Below, in pieces: positions 21,153 to 32,238 of a DNA stretch of 64,000 bases. Numbering within the stretch: the first letter of the stretch is position 1; each line of letters starts with the position of its first letter. Origin of the DNA: Chaetoderma sp. LZ-2023a (Eukaryota; Mollusca; Caudofoveata; Chaetodermatida; Chaetodermatidae); assembly GCA_034401795.1 (NCBI GenBank), contig CM067367.1, forward strand, positions 53,588,269-53,652,268. Direction: 5' to 3'. Made by a program: the position numbers and the translations under genes. A model generated the notes under the pieces. The model was not told the origin of the DNA. It did not search any database and saw only the letters and a program-made list of their open reading frames with translations.

Positions 21153-22178
21153 ATGACTGCGTGGATGTTATTAAACAACGTTCCACGTCGGAAGGCTTTT
21201 CTCGACAGGCTGCTGATTTCATCGCGGCTGCGAGAAGTAGGTCAACCTTCAAGTCATATAACAACAAGGTTAACAGATTTGCAGACTGGTGTGAAGAAAA
21301 GGGTATTGATACCTTTCAATCCACTATTCACAAATAGCAGACTTTCTCTGTGAGCTGTTCTTTTGAGGACTAGCTCCCGTCACAGTTGCTGGATACAAGT
21401 CAGCTTTGGCATCATTTATCCCTTGTCTAGCCAACAGGGATAGTCCAGAGGTGGCCCAGTTAAATGTGATGTTGAGGGAATGAGCAATCTCCGACCGAGA
21501 CAACCGGTAGTCATTCCAGCCTGGAGTCTATCTTTAGTGCTTAATGTACTGGCCAAGCACCCTTTCGAACCGTTGCGTTCGGCTAGTCTAAAGCATTTGA
21601 CTCTAAAGGCGGTTTTTCTATTGGCAGCTTCCTCAGCTAGAAGGCGCAGTGAGATCCATGCGCTTTCGGCAGAGAGGAACCGATTTATTGTTTCTGGAGA
21701 AGGTCTGCGTCTTCTGCCAAGAGCAGAGGTTATGTCAAAGAACCAATCTTTGAGATATCCCGGCAAACCGATCATTATACCGAAGTTAACTAGGTTTGAT
21801 CGTGATGCCAGTGTCTGGTGCCCGGTCCGTGCTTTGACTAAGTACAAGAAACGGACTGACTCGTTACGGTCGAACGATAGACATCTGTGGATCTGCCATA
21901 AAAAGTCTTATGGCGCCGCATCCATGGATACTATCTCTCGTTGGGTGGTCGAATGCATTCAGACTACTCACGAGATGGCGACTGGGCACCAGGTGCAAGG
22001 CGTAAGGGCAGACAATGTCAGAGGAATAGCCGCCTCGACCGCCCTTTACAATGGTGTTCCGTTATAGGACATCATGGCCGTTGCACAATGGCACTGTGAG
22101 TCCTCATTCACGGATTACTATATGAGGGATGTGTCAGACTCAGCCAATCCACTCGCTTTAGCTGTTTTGAAACGATAG
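21153..22178 (+). pseudogene. DIRS-A tyrosine recombinase, broken
   Basis: The YR that integrates the circular DIRS intermediate. Similarity covers the SAM-like N-terminal region (STFKSYNNKVNRFADWC), the first catalytic Arg (SSARRRSEIHAL) and VRGIAASTALY. Lesions against DIRS-C: a one-base loss at about 21331, a TGA near 21365, a changed HxxR (ADNVR, losing the His) and a TAG near 22065. Confidence 0.85.
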
Positions 22179-22678
22179 TTAGTGACCACACTGCTTTTCC
22201 CCTTTTCTCACTTCGGTAAGAAAAGAACCTAAAGCAGGCATGGTCAGGCGAGAGGATGTCAACCAGATTGTGTCACTGATGGCCGAACCGGTGAATGGTT
22301 GTAGGCGGTACGTCTGAAGTCCTGTTATCATAAGGTAATTCAACAAGTGAGAGTTTTTTGTATTATGTATATGTATCATGTTCATTCATCGTATATATTC
22401 ATGCTCATTCCCAGGCTAATACAAGCGATATGCAGGGAGTAGTTAACCCTCTTGGCATATTGGTGTTTTCAGGCGAGATACATGTTCGTTAGTTCTCTCC
22501 CTTTTCTTAGGAGGAAAAAGGGGGGGGAGCTGTGACGCGAATGTGATTCGGTTCCGTAAACTTGACGGTCCTTTTTAGGTCTCCGTTAGTCAAGTTTGAA
22601 GTCTAAAATCTTTCTCCAAGGGGCAAAATTAGCATGTATGGCTTGCCCCTTCCCACCAGGTTACTGATCAAATCTGGT

Positions 22679-22780
22679 GTATATCAGAAGTAACAGAATG
22701 GTGAGTATTGATCGAAGGAGAATGCAGGAAATGTCAATTTCCCTTTCTCCGAGATCTAACAATACTCACCATTCTGTTAC
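22679..22780. repeat. DIRS-A internal complementary region
   Basis: It joins the reverse complement of the left end (GTGAGTATTGATCGAAGGAG) to the reverse complement of the right end (CAGGAAATGTCAATTTCCC). In the DIRS1 model this region templates completion of the termini and allows circle formation. Confidence 0.92.
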
Positions 22781-22834
22781 GGACCCAGCCTCCCACCCCA
22801 CGGAGGCAAGCCATAGTTTTCTCTTGTTTGGTGG

Positions 22835-23027
22835 CTATGCAAACAATATGAGCTCTATGGTAAACGGGTACTCGGCAGTTGGGAGCCGAGTACCCGGTTC
22901 CCAGGAGTCGGTAAAGCTTTCTAAGTCTATAGTCCTAGAGCCGCTGTCAGAGCCAGCTGTATATCAGAAGTAACAGAATGGTGAGTATTGTTAGATCTCG
23001 GAGAAAGGGAAATTGACATTTCCTGCA
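22835..23027 (+). repeat. DIRS-A right inverted terminal repeat
   Basis: The inverted copy of 15934-16102, plus a right-end-specific tail (TTAGATCTCGGAGAAAGGG...TTTCCTGCA). Confidence 0.9.
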
Positions 23028-25018
23028 GTCTGCTTTAGATGTACTGCATGTAACCTTGATAGTAGGTGTAATGTGTGTGCAGTGTGGTCCGCAGATATGA
23101 TGTTGAAGTTCCTTGCCCAGAAGGATGTGGCTGGGTCTGACGCGGGGTCAGGCGGGCCCGAGGTGAAATCGTGGAGCGTCCGGTGGGGGCGCTCCACGTC
23201 CTCAGCTGGAGGTGGCGGAGATGGCACCGCCGGCGTGGTTTGGTCCGGCTATGCAGGGCTTTCTGCATAGCGCTCTGCCCATGCTGGTGTCGTCCCTGCT
23301 GCCAAAGGTTGTTGGGCAGTCTCTCCCCATGCTTGGTATGGACCCTGTCCTTGGACAGGGTTCTGGACTGGTCACCAAGGGAGCCGTCTCGTACGGCCCC
23401 CTGGCAGTCCCGTCGGGCTCCGGCTTGACGGGTTCTGTCTCTCTGCGGCCACCTCCGGGTGGTCCAGTAGCGGTGGCCGGTCCGTCAGGCATGGGACGAC
23501 TCTTCGGAGTCTGAAGACGAGGAGGCCGAGGAGGAGAGGTTGCTGCGGCCTGTGATGCCACGGGTGGAGAAGATGGAGGTCGATTCCGTCCTGGACGGAA
23601 CCGTCCTCCATCTGTCTGGCTTGGCGCAAGCCAGGGCAGCGGCTCCGCCCGTGGTTGAAGCCAATCTGGTACCGGGCACCGGTCCCGTGATGGTTGGTTT
23701 GATGCCAGCCGACACGGTGACGGGTGTGCCAGGCCAGGCGTGGTACTCACCTATCTCGCCTTGTCCGGCGGTCAGACGTGGGGTGCCGTTGGCGCCCGTG
23801 TCTGGCCACGGTTCCGCGTCTGCTATGGGTCTGCACAGTTTTCCGTGCGGGCCTACTCCATGGAGTGGTGTGTTCCATGGGGTGGCGGCGGAACCGTATG
23901 GTACCGGAGTTCCTGGCGTGTCAGCCGTGGCTCCTAGCCGGGAGGCCGTGGCTGGTAGGTCTGTGAAAGCGTCAACGGGTGACGTGTTCACGGGTGTGTC
24001 CTCCTCGGAAGTAGATTGGTCGAGGCTCTGGCTTGGCTATCCAGGGTGGACCCGTCTGTCGTTTCAGCCACGGCCGAGGAGGATGCGCCCCGTCCGTCGG
24101 TTGCATCGATTGGGACGGGGATCTTGCCTGCAGCCCGCATCCAGTCCGTTATCCACGGTTTATCGAGTTGCTAGAGGCTATTTTTAGCAAGCTGCTCATG
24201 ACCAAGGGCCAGCTCCCTGCGGCCTTCAGGGAGGTGCGGGCGAGGTGTCGTATTCCACGGGGGGAATACGGCAGGTATGGTGTGGTACCATCGGTTACGG
24301 AGGATGACCGATGGGTTCTGGATGTCCAGAGTGCTGGAACGGGGGTGGCCCCAGTCTGGCACTGGTGGACAAGTCCCAGGCACACCATGAGGAAGTCCTG
24401 TCCCTGTGTGATGAGGGTGTGAGGGCAGCTATGAGTGCTGTCAACCACTCTTATCGCCTTCTTCAGTCGGTGTGGGCTGAAGAGGGGGCAGGCCACCCTG
24501 TGCCACCTGTGGCGCTTTCGTGCGTAAATGATGGCCTGGTGCTGTCTATGGACGCGCTGGCACGGGTGCAGGCGCGTGTTACAAAGTCCAGGAGGCAAAA
24601 GGTTCTTGACCATATGCGTCCGGCTACGGCCGTCAGGGAGCGTCTTCTTGGGACGCCCCTGACAGTTCCTAGCATCGTCGGTGGCCAGGCGCGGGCCATC
24701 CTAGAGGACACTGCTAGCATTGCGCAGAATCGGTTGGGTGTAAACTTACAGCTGGAGCTATTGCAGCAAGCACACGCACTAGGGGCTGTAGGGAAGCCGT
24801 TGACTGTTCAACCTTCCAAGAAGCAGAAGAAGCATAAAGGCAAGACAAAAGCTAAGCCTAGTGCGGCTTCTGCTTCGTCTGGCTTTGCTCAGCCGGCGGC
24901 GGCGAAGAAAGCTAGGAAGGTTGTGGAGGCCCCTACCCTCCCAATGTTGCTCCTGATCGCCCTAGAGGCGGAAGGGCAAGTCCTCAAAGGGCGGAAAGAA
25001 GGGAGCGGATCGTACCTG
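23028..25018 (+). pseudogene. DIRS-B gag, 3' continuation
   Basis: Resumes the gag second exon after DIRS-A: CTACNLDSRCNVCAVW finger, then Pro/Gly-rich sequence, the acidic patch (shortened by a deletion near 23493), RARCRIPRGEYGRYG, MSAVNHSYRLLQSVW and a Lys-rich tail. At about 25018 it runs straight into mid-RT sequence because of a deletion of about 540 bp, judged against DIRS-C. Confidence 0.8.
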
Positions 25019-26500
25019 AGGTCGAGGTCGGTAATGGCAGGGTTGAGGAAGGGAATGTGGTGTGTATCGATCGATCTGAAAGATGCATATTTCCACATTC
25101 CAATGAACAGGAGTTGTCACAGGTTTCTGAGATTTGCGTTTCAGAATCAAGTATGGGAGTTTATTGTTCTCCCGTTTGGCCTGTCGACAGCTCCAAGGGT
25201 TTTCACAAGAGTGGTCCTTGCGGTGACAGCGTTTCTCAGAAAAGAGAACGTGGCGCTACACACCTACATAGACGATCAAAGCCGACTCGGCAGCCAGGTT
25301 GGACGTTGATACTGCTCTGACTCTGAAGTTACTTTCAGATCTAGGCTGGATAGTCAACAAGGAGAAATCCGAGTTGACACCCACTCAACATTTCGTTTAT
25401 TTGGGGATGCGATTCGATCTCGAGGAGGGCAGTGTTTACCCGTCAGAGCCCAGAGTGGTGTCTGTTAGCCATCCTCAAGAGTTTTCGAGTGGGAAACCAC
25501 ATTCAGGCGAGACGGTTTCTTCAGATGCTGGGCATAATGGTCTCCATGGAGCAGGTGATCCCGTACGCTGCTCTAATGCTAAGACCTATCCAGTTGTATC
25601 TGATGTCTCTGTGGAAACAGAGAACAGAACCCCTGTCAAAACTGGTGAGCCGATAATGTCGCATCTTGTATGGTGGAAAGAGCGTCAGAATCTCCTAGTA
25701 GGGGTTTCGCTGCACCTACCCCACCCCCAGCTATCCGTATACACGGATGCATCGCTGGAGGGGTGGGGGGGCCTGCCTGGGAGAGCACCAGTTCTCGGGC
25801 ACATGGACTCTCCAGGAGAGCCAGCTGCATATCACTCTGTTGGAAATGATGGCAATGGAACTGGCGTTTCTTCCGATTATCAGGGGCAAGGTGATATTGA
25901 TACGGTCGAACAATTCGACGGTAGTATCATACATAAATCGCCAAGGCGGGACCAGGTCACCCACGCTGTGTATCAAAGTGTGGCACTTGATTCAATGGTG
26001 CAGGAATTACTCGGTTGTTTTGAAAGCAGCTCACATTCCTCGGCGATTGAACATTCTGGCGGATGCTTTGTCTCGCAGACAGAGAATTCTGCCAACAGAA
26101 TGATCCCTCAACCCTCCAGTTCTACGAAGGATCTTCGAGCATTGGGGCAAACCCAACGTGGACTTGTTCGCCACAAGGCAAACTGCTCAAATCATGACTT
26201 ATGTCTCACCGATTCCAGATCCAAATGCCGTCGATACAGACGCTCTGGCGATAAGCTGGAGGGGGATGCACGCTTACGCGTACCCACCCACCATTCTTCT
26301 GCCGAAGGTATTGGTGAAGATCAGGGAGGAACCGTGTCTGGTCCTGCTAATAGCGCCGTATTGGCCCAGCAGGGCGTGGTTCACGGATCTGCTAGATCTG
26401 CTGGTGGAAAACCCAGTGCAGTTGCCCGAGATTCCGAACATAATCTCCCAGGCCAAGGGACGCTTCCTACACGAGCGTCCCGAAATGTTCAAATTGACGG
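25019..26500 (+). pseudogene. DIRS-B RT / RNase H / methyltransferase-like ORF, deleted and frameshifted
   Basis: Begins inside the RT (SRSVMAGLRKGMWCVSIDLK), lacking the fingers. FGLSTAPRVFTRVV and HTYIDD remain, then a short deletion removes the residues after YIDD. RNase H pieces (VYTDASLEGWGG, NNSTVVSYINRQGG, LADALSRR) and the VDLFATRQTAQ...YAYPP region follow in other frames. Not functional. Confidence 0.8.
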
Positions 26501-27517
26501 CGTGGATGTTATCAAACAACGTTCCACGTCGGAAGGCTTTTCTCGACAAGCTGCTGATTTCATCGCGGCTGCGAGAAGGAGGTCAACCTTCAAGTCATAT
26601 AACAACAAGGTTAACAGATTTGCAGACTGGTGTGAAGAAAAGGGTATTGATACCTTTCAATCCACTATTCACAAATAGCAGACTTTCTCTGTGAGCTGTT
26701 CTTTTCAGGACTAGCTCCTGTCACAATTGCTGGATACAAGTCAGCTTTGGCATCAGTTATCCATTGTCTAGCCAACAGGGATAGTCCAGAGGTGGCCCAG
26801 TTAAATGTGATGGTGAAGGGAATGAGCAATCTCCGACCGAGACAACTGATAGTCATTCCAGCCTGGAGTCTATCTTTAGTGCTTAATGTACTGGCCAAGC
26901 ACCCTTTCGAACCGTTGCGTTCGGCTAGTCTAAAGCATTTGACTCTAAAGGCGGTCTTTCTATTGGCAGCTTCCTTGGCTAGAAGGCGCAGTGAGATCCA
27001 TGCGCTTTCGGCAAAGAGGGACTGATTTATTGTCTCCGGAGAGGGTCTGCATCTTCTGCAAAGAGCAGAGTTTATGTCAAAGAATCAATCTTTGAGATAT
27101 CCCGGCAAACCGATCATAATACCGAAGTTAACACGGTTTGATCGTGATGCCAGTGTCTGGTGCCCGGTCCGTGCTTTGACTAAGTACAAGAAACGGACTG
27201 ACTCGTTACGGTCGAACGATAGACATCTATGGATCTGCCATAAGAAGCCTTATGGCACCGCATCCATGGATACTATCTCTCGTTGGGTAGTCGATTGCAT
27301 TCAGACTACTCATGAAATGGCGACTGGGCACCAGGTGCAAGGCGCAAGGGCACACAATGTTAGAGGAATAACCGCCTCGACCGCCCTTTACAGTGGTGTT
27401 CCGTTAGAGGACATCATGGCCATTGCACAATGGCACTGTGAGTCCTCATTCACGGATTACTATATGAGGGATGTGTCAGACTCGGCCAATCCACTCGCTT
27501 TAGCTGTTTTGAAATGA
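26500..27517 (+). pseudogene. DIRS-B tyrosine recombinase, broken
   Basis: Carries STFKSYNNKVNRFADWC, ARRRSEIHAL and, in a frame open to 27517, AHNVRGITASTALYSG followed by WHCESSFTDYYMRD with the candidate nucleophilic tyrosine. It has the same one-base loss in ATTCACAAATAG as DIRS-A, and a TGA near 27022 where C has CGA. Confidence 0.85.
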
Positions 27518-28029
27518 TAGTTAAGTGACCACACCGCTCTTCTCCCTTTTTTCGCTTTGGTAAGAAAAGAATTTAAAAGCAGACATGGTCGAGCGAGAGG
27601 ATGACAACCAGATTGTGTCACTGATGGCCAGACCAGTGAATGGTTGGAGGCGGTACGTCTGGAGTCCATTTGTCATGAGGTAATTCAAGATTGAGAGTTT
27701 TTTGTATTATGTCTATATATCATGTTCATTCATCTTATATATTCACGCTCATTCCCAGGCTAATACATGTGTATATGCAAAGAGCAGTTAACCCTCTTGG
27801 CATATTTGTGTTTTCAGGCGAGATGCATGTTCGTGAGTTCTCTCCCTTTTCTTAGGAGACAAATGGGGGGAGGGGGTGGCAGTGATGCGAATGTGATTCG
27901 GTTCCGTTAACTTGACGGTCCTTTTTTAGGTCTCCGTTAGTCAAGTTTTTAAGTCTAACTCTTTCTCCAAGGGGCAAAAGTAGCATTTATGGCTTGCCCC
28001 TTCCCACCAGGTTACTGACCAAATCTGGT

Positions 28030-28131
28030 GTATATCAGAAGTAACAGAATGGTGAGTATTGATCGAAGGAGAATGAAGGAAATGTCAATTTCCCTTTCTC
28101 CGAGATCTGACAATACTCACCATTCTGTTAC
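28030..28131. repeat. DIRS-B internal complementary region
   Basis: Same design as in DIRS-A; the central junction reads GGAGAATGAAGGAAATG, predicting ends TTCTCC... and ...TTTCCTTCA, which match the observed ends of DIRS-B. Confidence 0.92.
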
Positions 28132-28186
28132 GGACCCAGCCTCCCAGCCCCGCGGAGGCAAGCCATGGATTTCTCCTGTTTGGTGG

Positions 28187-28380
28187 CTATGCAAACAATA
28201 TGAGCTCTATGGTAGACGGGTACTCGGCAGTTGGGAGCCGAGTACCCGGTTCCATGGAGTCAGTAAAGCTTTCTAAGTCTATAGTCCTAGAGCCAGCTGT
28301 CAGGGCCAGCTGTATATCAGAAGTAACAGAATGGTGAGTATTGTTAGATCTCGGAGAAAGGGAAATTGACATTTCCTTCA
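28187..28380 (+). repeat. DIRS-B right inverted terminal repeat
   Basis: The inverted copy of 14787-14956 plus the right-end tail ending CATTTCCTTCA. Confidence 0.9.
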
Positions 28381-29155
28381 ATCAATTTTGATTTTACCAT
28401 GGCAAGTATTCAACCCGGACTTGTTCCTTCTGTGCTGCTACAAATTTGAGTCTCGCAGTTACTCGCGTAAACGCGCGCATGCACACACAGGCACATACGT
28501 ACATAGGACCATTTTTACCATTTTATGACGATCCTCCCTATACTATGTTGAGGATACTATAACAACAAAAAAATATATGTGAGCTAGAAGCTGGCTGGGT
28601 CAGAGAGGAGCTGATAAACATTGAGAACTGTTCAGGAAAATAGTAAATAATAATAATAATAAAACTACTACTGCTACTACTACTACTACCACCTTAACCA
28701 CTACTACTACTATTACTACTGCTACTACAACTACAACTATCTCTGCCGCTGCTGCTGCTAGTGGTACTGCGTCTGCTGCTGCTGAAAACGGGGTCGGATC
28801 CAGGAGGTCATTGGGCGGGGGTGGGGGGGGGTGGTCACCCAAAATTTCAAGGAGATTAGCTCTTGAAAATGGGCTCACTCCGCCACCAGCAAGTAAGTAA
28901 AAAAAAATTGACAAGGGAGGAGGGTCATGTGCCCTCAAGTACCCCACACACACACACACCCCACCCCTTGGATCCGCCACTGGAAATTACAAAAACTTGA
29001 CCAGTAAAGGTTACAATCTGACTCTGAAGTGCTACACATCGCTAACAATGCTTCTGGCAGTTAGGAGAATAACTGGTGCTAAAAGTACACATGTTATACA
29101 AAATTAAGCGTCATATTTTCGAAGGGATGGGTCATTGACAGAGACCATTTGCCAT
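28381..29155. other. Intron 1 segment: imperfect trinucleotide repeats and a MITE-like remnant
   Basis: Between DIRS-B and DIRS-E. About 28650-28795 is an impure mix of AAT, CTA/CTG and GCT repeats. About 28787-28984 is bounded by GGGTCGGATCCAGG and, inverted, CCAGTGGCGGATCCAAGG. CAGTGGCGGATCCA ends are familiar from hAT-type MITEs, so this may be a decayed one. No gene. Confidence 0.5.
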
Positions 29156-29160
29156 TTGAT

Positions 29161-30005
29161 AACTCTTCGGAGTCGGAGGATGAGGAGGCCATGGAGAGGA
29201 GATTGTTGCGGCCTGTGATGCCGCGGGAGGAGTATGGAGGTTGATTTTGTCCCTGACAGAACCTGCCTCCGTCTGTCCATCCTTGCGCAAGCCGTGACGG
29301 ACACACCGGGCACGTGTCCCATGACGGTTGGCTTGCCAACGGCCATGGCGGTGAGTGCTGCTGGCCAGCTGTGTTTCAGACCTACCACGTCTGGGCCAGT
29401 TAGTGTCTATGAATGCCATCAACCACTCCTATCGCCTACTTCAGTCGGTATGGACTGAAGGGGGTGCAGGCCGCCCAGTACCGCCAGCAGCGATATCATG
29501 CATCAATGACGAGGGCCTTGTGCTGTCAATGGATGCACTTGCCCAGGTGCAAGTCAAAGTGACTAAGTCACGGAGCAGATGGTCATAGACCATATGCGTC
29601 CGGCTGTGGCCATCAAGGACATGTTACTTGGACCCCCCCCAAATGGACCCAGAGTCTTTGGAGGCCCAGCTCGGTCCATTTTCAAGTCTCGGCCAACATT
29701 GCACAAAGCCGACTGGCAGTGATTATGCAGCTAGACCTAGTGTGTGCGCAAGTGGCTACAGGCAAGCTGCCAGTGGGCCAGTCTTCAGTCAGTCTTCGGA
29801 AAAGCACAAGAAAAGGAGCCAGACACAAGCTGCGACATCTAGTGTGAGCACTGGGCCTTCCATTCTGCCTAAGGCCAAGAAGACTAAGGAGGCCCCCCAT
29901 ACGTCATAGTGGTGGTCCTAAACACCCTAGAGGCAGGGCAGGAAAGGTATGGGGAAGGCCTCCGAGGGCGGAAAGAAGGGAATGGATCGTACCATCACGG
30001 CCTAG
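29161..30005 (+). pseudogene. DIRS-E gag remnant
   Basis: Broken gag with recognisable blocks: ACTCTTCGGAGTC acidic patch, INHSYRLLQSVWTEGGAGRP, LSMDALAQVQVKVTKS and a basic tail (KASEGGKKGMD). It lacks the N-terminal finger and has several frameshifts. Confidence 0.75.
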
Positions 30006-30552
30006 GTAAGTATTGATCAATGGAGAATGTAGGAAATTTCAATTTCCCTTTCTCCGAGATCTAACAATACTTACCATTACATTATGGGCCCAGCCTCCCA
30101 GACCCATGGAGGTGAGCCATGTATCATGCAGGGTTCGTACGCATGTATGGAAGTCTGGAAAAAGTATGGAAATTTAGGAAAGCCTTTTCCAAGGCTGGAA
30201 AAAGTATGGAAATTCCAATTTTGGTCCAACTGGTGTGGAAAATGTATGGAAAATTAAAATATCGGCAATCCTAATTTTTCAGACCGCCATTTTTTTGTTT
30301 ACGAACGAAATCTCGCATTTCCGCCAGTCTCGCGAGAATCTAATTCGATTGGGTCCCAGTCGCATCTTACAATAGAAAACTGGCTATTACCGGGAACATC
30401 TCGCGGTTGTTGAGCAATACGTGTCTGAACATGTTCAATTACAACGCAATAAAAATAGCGAATCGGCAGTCGTGTGTCAAATAGTACAGAGTGTAAGAAG
30501 TCAAAACAATGAAATAATTTGCGAGATTGCCATTTTTTGTGATACGGTAAAC

Positions 30553-30788
30553 ATGGGAACGTGCAAGTATTCTAGTGTTTGGGAAACTAACGATAAATAT
30601 AATGATTGGATTTTACCGGACAACACATCAAACTCGCGTGCCAAATGTAGTGTTTGCAATAAGTCTTTTGACATCGGGAATATGGGTGAAGTGGCTCTTG
30701 TTAGCGACATGTCAGGGGAAGAAAATGAGACACTGAGAGAAGTTCGTCTAAAGTCAGCGCCGAGAGTTACAGATTTCTTTGGTTCAAG
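30553..30788 (+). pseudogene. BED-finger first exon of hAT transposase
   Basis: From ATG 30553: MGTCKYSSVWETNDKYNDWI, AKCSVCNKSFDIGNMGEVAL, then a Glu/Arg-rich stretch to SAPRVTDFFGS. The last codons precede AAG|GTAAGA, a strong splice donor, so this looks like the first coding exon of an intron-containing transposase whose later exons are gone. In the finger the His of copy 1 (VSHM) is Asp (VSDM), so metal binding is probably lost. Confidence 0.6.
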
Positions 30789-30983
30789 GTAAGAATATTT
30801 TACATTTTCACATTGATAGTACCAGAATCATTTAGAAGCATAGCAATTTTATATCGCCCAACGTTAGATGATCCCAACTTTGCTTGGAGTCGCGGTAAAA
30901 TATTACTGCCCGACAGCTCTCTCGTATCGCGAGGTACTCAACAAATAAATGTGGGTGTCTCGAGCTCAACTTTGCATGATAGC

Positions 30984-31064
30984 TGTTGAATATTTTGAAA
31001 ATAATTTGACTGGAAACTATTGCTGCAACAGTTTCCAGTCAAATTATTTTCAAAATATTCAACA
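30984..31064. repeat. Perfect hairpin in hAT copy 2, same site as in copy 1
   Basis: Identical in design and position to 6959-7039: 35-bp arms around ATTGCTGCAAC. Confidence 0.95.
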
Positions 31065-31338
31065 AAAAATGTGCTGCTGTAATGAAATTCATATCTGGTT
31101 TGCATCCTGAAAAACACTGAGCCACTCCTAGACAATATGCGGTTCCCAGAGCCACTCATAGCAATATGCTGTTCCCAATCTAGATTTTGGGGATATATAC
31201 CCTCAAAAAGTCCCTTTATAATGAGAAATCCTGTGTATGTGTGACACTGTGTGTGTTTGTGTGTATGTTGATATTTCTGTCTATATTAGATTAAGATAAC
31301 TCCTATGATCTTTTAATAGTGTGTTTTGATAGGATAGC

Positions 31339-31428
31339 TGTTAATATTTTGAAAATAATTTGACTGGAAACTATTGCTGCTTAAAGCAGCAACAGTTTCC
31401 AGTCAAATTATTTTCAAAATATTCAACA
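31339..31428. repeat. Second hairpin in hAT copy 2
   Basis: The same arms with a longer stem-loop centre (TTGCTGCTTAAAGCAGCAA). Short flanking words are repeated around both hairpins (GATAGCTGTT on the left, GTGCTGCTGTAATGAAATTC on the right), so the region was duplicated with the hairpin. Confidence 0.9.
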
Positions 31429-31950
31429 AAGATTGTGCTGCTGTAATGAAATTCATATCTGTGTGTGCCCACGCTGTGCTTTGATATTCTTGTGACAATT
31501 ATTTATATATGCAGTTTGTTATTGTCCTCGGGTCTTCCACTACTGCGGTTGCTTCAGTTCCACAGGCAAAAGTGTGCACGCTGTGTTTTGATATTCTTGT
31601 TTTATAAAGTTTAATAAAGGTTATATATGATAATATGATGAACTTAGTAAATGTGTTTCTTTTTTGTCTGATTGAAAGTCCCAAAATGAGGTCTGGAAAA
31701 AGTCTGGAAAAGGTATGGAATTTAATTCTGCTGAAGGCGTATGAACCATGATCATGTACTCTTGCTTTAGCTATGTAAACGAGTGAGGGCTCATGGTAAT
31801 GGGTACCCGGTTGTTGGGGCGGGTACCTGGTTCCAGGAACCGGTTAGAGTTCTGTAAAAGTCTATGACTCTTGGGCACAAACACCAAGGTGGTTCTTATC
31901 AATAAAGTAATGTAATGGTATTGTTAGATTTCGGAGATGGGGAAATTGAA

Positions 31951-32128
31951 TTCTCCTTCGATGAATACTCACCATTCTGTTACTTCTGATATACAGCTGG
32001 CCCTGACAGCTGGCTCTAGGACTATAGACTTAGAAAGCTTTACCGACTCCTTGGAACCGGGTACTCGGCAGTTCGGCTCCCAACTGCCGAGTACCCGTCT
32101 ACCATAGAGCTCATTCTTGTTTGCATAG
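31951..32128 (+). repeat. DIRS-C left inverted terminal repeat
   Basis: The inverted copy of 38003-38196. An extra CAGTTCGG-like segment enlarges its internal GGGTACTCGGC hairpin relative to the other copies. Confidence 0.9.
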
Positions 32129-32238
32129 CAACAGGAGCATACATGCTTTTTGCAGTGGAGAGATTCAGGATTAATTTCTAAGTCTTTTGTCTGTGATAGT
32201 GATAGCTAGTGATTCTCTTGCAAGGATAATTGGATAAT

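Larger units (their letters stand above)
15934..23027 (+). mobile_element. DIRS-A: DIRS-like YR retrotransposon nested in DIRS-B
   Basis: A 7.1-kb element with left ITR 15934-16102, ICR 22679-22780 and right ITR 22835-23027. Its right end reads CATTTCCTGCA, and its own ICR carries the matching TGCAGGAAATG; B and C have TCA/TGA there, so the ICR confirms the element's own ends. It keeps the full domain order gag, RT, RNase H, Dam-like methyltransferase region and YR, but every ORF is broken. Its left side interrupts DIRS-B after AAGGACCAT, and DIRS-B resumes on the right with TCTGCTTTAG. Confidence 0.92.
14787..28380 (+). mobile_element. DIRS-B: DIRS-like YR retrotransposon, interrupted by DIRS-A
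   Basis: The element has two parts, 14787-15933 and 23028-28380, about 6.5 kb together, split by the whole of DIRS-A. The left inverted terminal repeat begins TTCTCCTTCGATC (14787-14956) and the right one ends ACATTTCCTTCA (28187-28380). The ICR is at 28030-28131. Order: first gag exon, zinc-finger gag, RT, RNase H, methyltransferase-like region, tyrosine recombinase. About 540 bp covering the RT N-terminus are deleted, and there are many frameshifts. No target duplication is seen, as expected for recombinase-mediated integration. Confidence 0.9.
30129..31750 (+). mobile_element. Non-autonomous hAT-like DNA transposon, copy 2 (6-bp TSD)
   Basis: The same family as 6326-7266: CAGGGTTCGTACGC at the left and, inverted, CATGGTTCATACGC at the right (one change). 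It is flanked by a perfect 6-bp duplication, atcatg. It is longer than copy 1 and carries two TGTTGAATATTTTGAAA-type hairpins (30984-31064 and 31339-31428) and a longer zinc-finger ORF. It sits between the ICR and right ITR of DIRS-E. Confidence 0.9.

Noticed and set aside
28600..28980. 126-codon minus-strand frame rich in Val/Ala/Leu
   Set aside because: Translation of impure trinucleotide repeats.
31751..31965. Head-to-tail tandem DIRS junction (E then C)
   Set aside because: The missing last ten bases of E are found after the right end of C, so a nested insertion explains it better than a tandem array.
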